8,991 nt of DNA from UBA4744 sp035282865 (GTDB lineage: Bacteria; Actinomycetota; Acidimicrobiia; Spongiisociales; UBA4744): NCBI GenBank assembly GCA_035282865.1, contig DATEVB010000057.1, positions 1 through 8,991 on the forward strand. Reading direction: 5' to 3'. The position numbers and the translations under genes are program-made. Under the pieces are notes generated by a model that was not told the DNA's origin, ran no database searches, and saw only the letters and a program-made list of their open reading frames with translations. Within the stretch, counting starts at the first letter, position 1. Every line of letters starts with the position of its first letter. Positions 5,315-8,991 of this stretch are shown one piece after another.

Positions 5315-6578
5315 TGGGCGGGGAGACCGGGTCGACCTCGAGCACCAGACCTCGAATACCCGTCACCGTCACCGAATCGCCCGAAGTGATCCCGGCTTCG
5401 CGATGCGCTTGGGCCCGCCAGCGGGCACCAGCGATCTCGACCGTCCCCTCGGGACCCAGGTCGGTGACCGCCGTCCCGGTACTGCCGATCAGATGATCCC
5501 GCCCAATGGTGCCCGTCGAGAATCGTGAGCGGGCCACCACCGGCATGGCGATCAGGTAAAAGAAGATCGCCGCCAGAACGGTGAGCCCGACACCCCAGGG
5601 CGACGGCGTGATTTGGGGCGCGGCCTTCGTGAGGAAGAGTCCGCCGGCCACCAGCGCTCCCGTGGCCAGAATGCTGAGGATCCCGAAGGAGCGGCGCTGA
5701 AACTCTGCCGTGTACACGAGCAACCCGAGACCGATGAGGACCAGCGCCCACCACCGGACGGGAAGCACCGCCAGGCCGTAGCCGGCAATCAGCAGAGAGA
5801 TGACCCCGGTGGCAGCAGCTAACCCGGGTCCTATGGCATAGAACTCGAACGCCGCCAACGTGAGGCCCATCACCAGGAAGAAGAAGGCGGCCTCCGGCTG
5901 AACCGACAGGCGAAGCAACCGCGTGAAGAGCCCGGGTTCGTGGAAACGCACCTGGGCGGTCGGCACCATCCGGACCGCACCACCTTCGCCGGTCTCCTCA
6001 CGGGCCGTACTCAAGGTGGAGGTGCCTAACTGTGAATGGACTTGTTGTCCGTTGAGCCAGACGACTACCTGCCCGATGGAGGGAAGCGCCGCGTCGACCA
6101 GGCCGGGGATCGCTTCGTGCACGGTGACCGTGTCCTCGAGCATCGCCAACGACGGGACCCCGGCCCCGATGACTATGCCGCCCTTGGAGCCCGCCACGGT
6201 CGGCGTCAAGTAGCCGATCTCGGTGCCCGGGGCAGCCGTTTTCAGTGGCGCAGCGATGAGCAACTGAGCGGCGCCCCCAAAAGCTACGGCCGGTGCATCC
6301 CCGACCCAGACCACCAGAGGGAGCGGGGGTTGCTTGAACAGATCTACCAGATCCTCGATGTCGTCGCTGAGCGCACCCTCCGAGTCGAGTTGGATGATGG
6401 TGGCCTGAGAACCGTTGGCGGCGGCCTCCCTCACCGTTTCTCCCACAAAGCGGATGATGCTCTGATCGAGAGGCCCCGACACAACGATGACGTCGAGTGG
6501 GGCGGTCTCCTGTGCCGCAGCCGGTACGACCGCCAGGGCGGCGCTCAGGGACAAGAAGAAGAGGACGAGCCGACGCAC
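5307..6578 (-). CDS. NfeD family membrane protein with degenerate ClpP-like protease domain
   Basis: A 423-residue protein of the long NfeD (NfeD1b) type. These pair a periplasmic or extracellular SppA/ClpP-like serine protease domain with a membrane domain and a C-terminal OB-fold domain; the family is often linked to membrane organisation beside SPFH/flotillin proteins. Order here: a signal peptide (residues 1-22, cleavage near AAAQ); the ClpP-like domain (28-180) with QLDSEGAL at 63-70; membrane helices at about 229-250, 252-271, 275-290, 298-317 and 327-348; and the OB domain (358-416; LIGSTGTAVTDLGPEGTVEI). In active relatives an A-S-A-G-like motif carries the nucleophile; the aligned stretch here is VAFGGA (98-103), with Phe100 at the serine position. 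The region expected to carry the catalytic lysine is shortened, so it is probably not a protease. Start GTG 6576-6578 precedes the signal peptide; a TAACAT box seven bases upstream suggests a leaderless mRNA. Confidence 0.87.
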   Translation of the reverse strand: MRRLVLFFLSLSAALAVVPAAAQETAPLDVIVVSGPLDQSIIRFVGETVREAAANGSQATIIQLDSEGALSDDIEDLVDLFKQPPLPLVVWVGDAPAVAFGGAAQLLIAAPLKTAAPGTEIGYLTPTVAGSKGGIVIGAGVPSLAMLEDTVTVHEAIPGLVDAALPSIGQVVVWLNGQQVHSQLGTSTLSTAREETGEGGAVRMVPTAQVRFHEPGLFTRLLRLSVQPEAAFFFLVMGLTLAAFEFYAIGPGLAAATGVISLLIAGYGLAVLPVRWWALVLIGLGLLVYTAEFQRRSFGILSILATGALVAGGLFLTKAAPQITPSPWGVGLTVLAAIFFYLIAMPVVARSRFSTGTIGRDHLIGSTGTAVTDLGPEGTVEIAGARWRAQAHREAGITSGDSVTVTGIRGLVLEVDPVSPPTG

Positions 6579-6585
6579 GGCCGTT

Positions 6586-6591
6586 ATGTTA
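6586..6591 (-). promoter_or_regulatory. Candidate -10 box for leaderless nfeD transcript
   Basis: On the minus strand TAACAT lies seven bases before the GTG start of nfeD, placing transcription start at about the start codon; no Shine-Dalgarno sequence is present. The palindrome GTGAC-N2-GTCAC (6610-6621) covers the expected -35 position. Confidence 0.45.
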
Positions 6592-6596
6592 GGGAA

Positions 6597-6633
6597 CCTC
6601 GAGAGTCCCGTGACCAGTCACGACTCGCCGAGG
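6597..6633. repeat. Interrupted inverted repeat in the nfeD/response-regulator spacer
   Basis: The arms are CCTCG, AGTC, GTGAC on the left and GTCAC, GACT, CGAGG on the right, around a CA centre, with small internal loops; about 14 pairs in total. The core GTGACCAGTCAC (6610-6621) is the size and symmetry of a dimeric repressor or activator site and lies over the -35 region of nfeD. It could equally be an RNA hairpin if transcribed from the other side. Confidence 0.5.
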
Positions 6634-6696
6634 TGTTACCCCCGGCCGACTCTCGCCAGGACCGGAACCTGCAGGCAAGCGAGTCGGAGGCCCGTA

Positions 6697-6748
6697 ACTC
6701 GGCACCCGGGACCTGGGCCTTCGGGACTTGGGACTGGAGACTCGGCAC
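6697..6748. repeat. Degenerate GGGAC(C/T)TGG repeats flanked by a 9-base direct repeat
   Basis: GGGACCTGG (6708-6716), GGGACTTGG (6723-6731) and GGGACTGGA (6730-6738) lie between two exact copies of ACTCGGCAC (6697-6705 and 6740-6748). The block ends one base before the -10 candidate of the response-regulator gene. It may be a set of regulator binding sites or a decayed low-complexity repeat. Confidence 0.5.
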
Positions 6749-6754
6749 TAGAGT
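6749..6754 (+). promoter_or_regulatory. Candidate -10 box for the response-regulator gene
   Basis: TAGAGT (TAnnnT pattern) is followed by eight bases and then ATG 6763, giving a leader of about two bases or none. No Shine-Dalgarno sequence is seen. TTGGGA at 6728-6733 is a poor -35 with a 15-base spacer. Confidence 0.35.
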
Positions 6755-6762
6755 TCCCTGGT

Positions 6763-7149
6763 ATGAAAGTGCTTCTGGTGGCCGACGAGGTGTGGATCCG
6801 CAACGAAGCAATTGCGGCCTTGTCCGACCCTGGGACGGTCATCCGCGAAGTTGCGGATCCGCGCCGCGCCTCACACGTGGCCGAAGAGTTCGAGCCAGAC
6901 GTGGTCATCGTCGATATGCAGGTCGGTTCCATGGGTGGCATGGCAGTGGCGCGAGCGCTGCGAGAGGCAGAATTTGCCGATGACATCCCGCCCACCTCCA
7001 TCGTGCTGCTGCTCGACCGAACCGCCGACGAATTCCTGGCCGGGCGAGCGGCGGCCGACGCCTGGGTGGTGAAACCGTTCACACCCCAGCAATTGCGAGC
7101 TGCCATTACATCCGCCACCGCCAGCCTGGCCGGAGGACTCTCGGAGTGA
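6763..7149 (+). CDS. Single-domain response regulator (CheY-like receiver), atypical
   Basis: A 128-residue protein that is one receiver domain with no output domain. The fold pattern is clear: MKVLLVADE (beta 1 with acidic Asp8/Glu9), DVVIVDMQVGSMGGMAVARA with the phosphoacceptor Asp51, SIVLLLDR (beta 4), and WVVKPFTPQQL with the conserved Lys104. Departures from the canonical form: the acidic pair reads ADE instead of DDE; the switch Thr/Ser after beta 4 is replaced by Asp85 in LLLDR; the stretch from there to the lysine is about three residues shorter than in PhoB-like proteins. Phosphorylation is still plausible because Asp51 and Lys104 remain. The ATG at 6763 starts beta 1 directly and lies just after a -10-like box. 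No histidine kinase is in the window. A hairpin follows nine bases after the stop, then the CNNM/CorC-type gene. Confidence 0.85.
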   Translation: MKVLLVADEVWIRNEAIAALSDPGTVIREVADPRRASHVAEEFEPDVVIVDMQVGSMGGMAVARALREAEFADDIPPTSIVLLLDRTADEFLAGRAAADAWVVKPFTPQQLRAAITSATASLAGGLSE

Positions 7150-7158
7150 ACTCGAATC

Positions 7159-7185
7159 TGGCCGGCAGACTCTTCTCGCCGGCCA
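7159..7185 (+). terminator. Strong GC hairpin between response regulator and CBS-domain gene
   Basis: TGGCCGGC and GCCGGCCA form a perfect eight-base-pair stem around an 11-base pyrimidine-rich loop, starting nine bases past the response-regulator stop and ending 31 bases before the next start codon. No T-tract follows. It may be a U-less terminator, or a partial terminator or leader structure setting the level of the downstream gene. Confidence 0.5.
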
Positions 7186-7216
7186 CCGAGAACCCGTCGC
7201 CCGGACCGTTCGTCAC

Positions 7217-8473
7217 ATGACAACTGTGCAAATCGTGCTGCTGGTGGTCCTTTCCCTCTGCATCCTCTCCTCCGGTTTTCTCTCCGGGTCCGAAACGGCG
7301 ATCATCGCCGTGCCCAAAGAGCGGGCGCATCAACTGGCCCACCGCGGTAAACGGGGAGAGCGACTCGAGCTGTTGCTGGCCGATCTGGACAGCACCATCG
7401 GCACTTTGCTGCTCGCCAACAACTTCGTCAACATCCTGGCGGCGTCGGTAGCCACCAGCCTGGCGATCGACCTGGTGGGCACATCGTGGGGTCCCTGGCT
7501 GGCGACGGTCGCGACAACAGCCGTAATTCTGGTTTTCGGCGAGATAACCCCTAAAACGCTGGCGGCCCGCCGCCCCGACCAATACGCCCTCAACGTGGCA
7601 AGAGCACTGTGGGCCCTGTCCAGGGCCCTTCGGCCGGTTACGCAGCTGTTCGTGGCGGTGAGCCGGGCCATTCTTCGCCGACTCGGAGTCCATGCCAGCT
7701 ACCAGTCAACGCTCGTCACTGAAGAGGACATCCGGTCAATGGCGGTTCTCGGTGAGGAGTCCGGCGAGATCGAGGAGGCGGAGAGGGAGATCATCCATTC
7801 ACTGTTCTCGCTGGCCGACCGGCCGGTTCGCGATGTCATGACGCCGCGCGTTGATGTGGTAGCGCTCGAGCATCCCGTCACGCCGGAGCAGGTTCGGCTG
7901 GCGGTCGCCACGACCGGGCACTCCCGCTACCCGGTGATAGCTCCCGATACGGACCTCGATCAGATGCTCGGGGTCCTCTACTTCAAGGATCTCTACCGGG
8001 TGGACGACCGGGCCAGCCCGGAACAGATCCGCCGCTTGCTACGTGAACCGTTGTACGTCCCGGAAAGCACCCCGGTGCTGGCGGCCCTGCAGCAAATGCG
8101 ACACCGGCGGGCCGGGTTTGCGGCCATCCTCGATGAGCACGGAGGGGTGGAGGGCATCCTCACCATCAAAGATCTCGTGTCGGAGCTGGTCGGAGAGCTC
8201 CAGGACGAGTACGACCCGGGAATCCCCGTGACGGTCGCCATCGACGGAGACGTGTGGATCGCCGACGGAGGAGTACCCGTCGAGGAGCTGGCGGAAACGC
8301 TGGGCACGGAGCTTCCCGAAGGTCCCTACGCAACTGCCGGCGGATTATTCCTTTCCATCGCCGGCGACATCCCCGTCGAAGGCGACTCGGTGGAAGTAGC
8401 CGGGTGCCGAATGACCGTGTTGAAGATGGACCGGCGCCGAATCGATCGACTCCGCATCGAGCCCATCAAGTAA
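7217..8473 (+). CDS. CNNM/CorC (HlyC) family membrane protein with CBS pair
   Basis: A 418-residue inner-membrane protein. The family is tied to Mg2+ (and Co2+) transport or homeostasis; older annotations say hemolysin. Domain order: the DUF21/CNNM transmembrane domain (about 1-160) with FLSGSETAII at 21-30, TLLLANNFVNILAAS at 63-77 and VFGEITPKTLAARRP at 106-120; an acidic linker GEESGEIEEAEREII (179-193); a CBS pair (about 204-325) with VRDVMTPRVDVVAL and YPVIAPDTDLDQMLGVLYFKD split over 238-258, then GFAAILDEHGGVEGILTIKD split over 300-319; and the CorC/HlyC C-terminal domain (335-416; GPYATAGGLFL, GDSVEVAGCRMTVLKMDRRRIDRLRI in pieces). The length is typical. ATG 7217 opens the first helix; no good ribosome binding site or -10 box is visible, so transcription from the upstream response-regulator promoter is possible. 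It is convergent with the ABC permease, 11 bases away. Confidence 0.92.
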   Translation: MTTVQIVLLVVLSLCILSSGFLSGSETAIIAVPKERAHQLAHRGKRGERLELLLADLDSTIGTLLLANNFVNILAASVATSLAIDLVGTSWGPWLATVATTAVILVFGEITPKTLAARRPDQYALNVARALWALSRALRPVTQLFVAVSRAILRRLGVHASYQSTLVTEEDIRSMAVLGEESGEIEEAEREIIHSLFSLADRPVRDVMTPRVDVVALEHPVTPEQVRLAVATTGHSRYPVIAPDTDLDQMLGVLYFKDLYRVDDRASPEQIRRLLREPLYVPESTPVLAALQQMRHRRAGFAAILDEHGGVEGILTIKDLVSELVGELQDEYDPGIPVTVAIDGDVWIADGGVPVEELAETLGTELPEGPYATAGGLFLSIAGDIPVEGDSVEVAGCRMTVLKMDRRRIDRLRIEPIK

Positions 8474-8484
8474 TGCCTCAGGGG

Positions 8485-8991
8485 TCAGATGGAGCGCTGG
8501 TAGCTGCGAAAGGCACCGGTCCCGAGCAGGATCGCTGCCACGCAGAAAAGCCCGAGCAGCCCGGCTCGTCCCAGCACGACGCCCCAGTCCGGGTTCGAAG
8601 ACAGCAGTGCCTCCTGGACGGCGACGGCTGCCCAATCCACCGGGTTGTACCGCGCCACCGCTGCAATCCAGCCCGGAAGCAGGCTATCCGGCATGAACGC
8701 CGTGGAGAGAAAGATGCCGGGGAGGACGAGAAGCTGGTTCATCCCGATCACCGATTCCCGCTGACGGACGGTGAGTGCCGTTCCCATCGAGATCCCACCG
8801 AACCCCGCTCCGAGCAGGATGCTGACGCCGATCAGGACTGCCACCCCCAAGACACCTCCCTCGAAGCGAGCCCCGAGCGCCAGTCCCAGGCCGATCAGTA
8901 TCAGTGCTTGAATCGCCAGGGAGATAGTTTGTTGGATGTTGACCCCGGTCAGGATGGCGCTGCGACGGACCGGGGAGGTGAGGAAGCGATC
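8485..8991 (-). CDS. ABC-2 type transporter permease, C-terminal part (runs off right edge)
   Basis: The frame is open from the right window edge, giving the last 168 residues of a permease; the N-terminus lies beyond 8991. It begins DRFLTSPVRRSAILTG, the (L)-RFL-(T/S)PV-R cytoplasmic coupling segment of DrrB/NodJ-like ABC-2 permeases. Membrane helices follow: ISLAIQALILIGLGLALG, GVAVLIGVSILLGAGFGGIS, and LLVLPGIFLSTAFMPDSLLP, the last with the family's P-FLS--F-P signature. Then comes RYNPVDWAAVAVQEAL and a final helix GLLGLFCVAAILLGTGAF. Such permeases pair with an ATPase to export drugs, lipids or polysaccharides; the partner ATPase would be expected upstream on the minus strand, outside the window. 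A TTG at 8848-8850 could be taken as a start but would discard conserved sequence. The stop is TGA at 8485-8487. Confidence 0.9.
   Translation of the reverse strand, partial: DRFLTSPVRRSAILTGVNIQQTISLAIQALILIGLGLALGARFEGGVLGVAVLIGVSILLGAGFGGISMGTALTVRQRESVIGMNQLLVLPGIFLSTAFMPDSLLPGWIAAVARYNPVDWAAVAVQEALLSSNPDWGVVLGRAGLLGLFCVAAILLGTGAFRSYQRSI

Noticed and set aside
5164..5754. Long minus-strand extension of the whiB frame inside nfeD
   Set aside because: The extension is out of frame with the well-supported nfeD gene, and a strong ribosome binding site marks the whiB start at 5163.
8474..8484. Terminator sought in the 11-base gap between the CNNM/CorC gene and the ABC permease
   Set aside because: No stem of useful length or T-tract is present in or around the gap.

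Overview
The window looks like chromosomal DNA of a high-GC actinobacterium. The strongest marker is a WhiB-type iron-sulfur regulator, a family essentially confined to Actinomycetota and their phages. GTG starts, dense GC-rich coding and several apparently leaderless starts agree with this. An uncultured member near class Acidimicrobiia is my guess, not something the sequence proves. I see no insertion sequence, integrase, CRISPR array, tRNA or rRNA.

Layout, left to right. (1) Bases 1-165, minus: N-terminal part of a metallo-beta-lactamase-fold hydrolase, cut by the window edge. (2) About 363-604, plus: a decayed fragment of a DHA2/EmrB-type MFS transporter, frameshifted near 480 and truncated near 600. 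(3) 634-1706, minus: a two-gene operon, fxsA followed by a NUDT19-like Nudix hydrolase, overlapping as GTGA. (4) 1742-4881, plus: selA and selB, overlapping by 13 bases, which encode selenocysteine synthase and the Sec-specific elongation factor. (5) 4906-6578, minus: nfeD (degenerate protease-like domain, membrane domain, NfeD OB domain), then whiB with its own strong ribosome binding site. (6) 6763-8473, plus: a single-domain response regulator, then a CNNM/CorC-type CBS-domain membrane protein. (7) 8485-8991, minus: the C-terminal part of an ABC-2 type permease, cut by the right edge.

The one clear pathway is selenocysteine incorporation. SelA converts Ser-tRNA(Sec) to Sec-tRNA(Sec), and SelB delivers it to UGA codons marked by a SECIS element. 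The other required parts (selC tRNA, selD, and a selenoprotein gene) are not seen here. The remaining genes are membrane-associated or regulatory and share no obvious pathway.

I did not find a convincing new multi-gene system. The points most worth a second look are: the dead MFS gene and the competing hairpins at its broken end; the 35-base divergent fxsA/selA spacer with back-to-back leaderless promoters; an NfeD protein that appears to have lost its catalytic serine; several TGA stop codons in the loops of small hairpins; and a palindrome plus degenerate repeats in the nfeD/response-regulator spacer.
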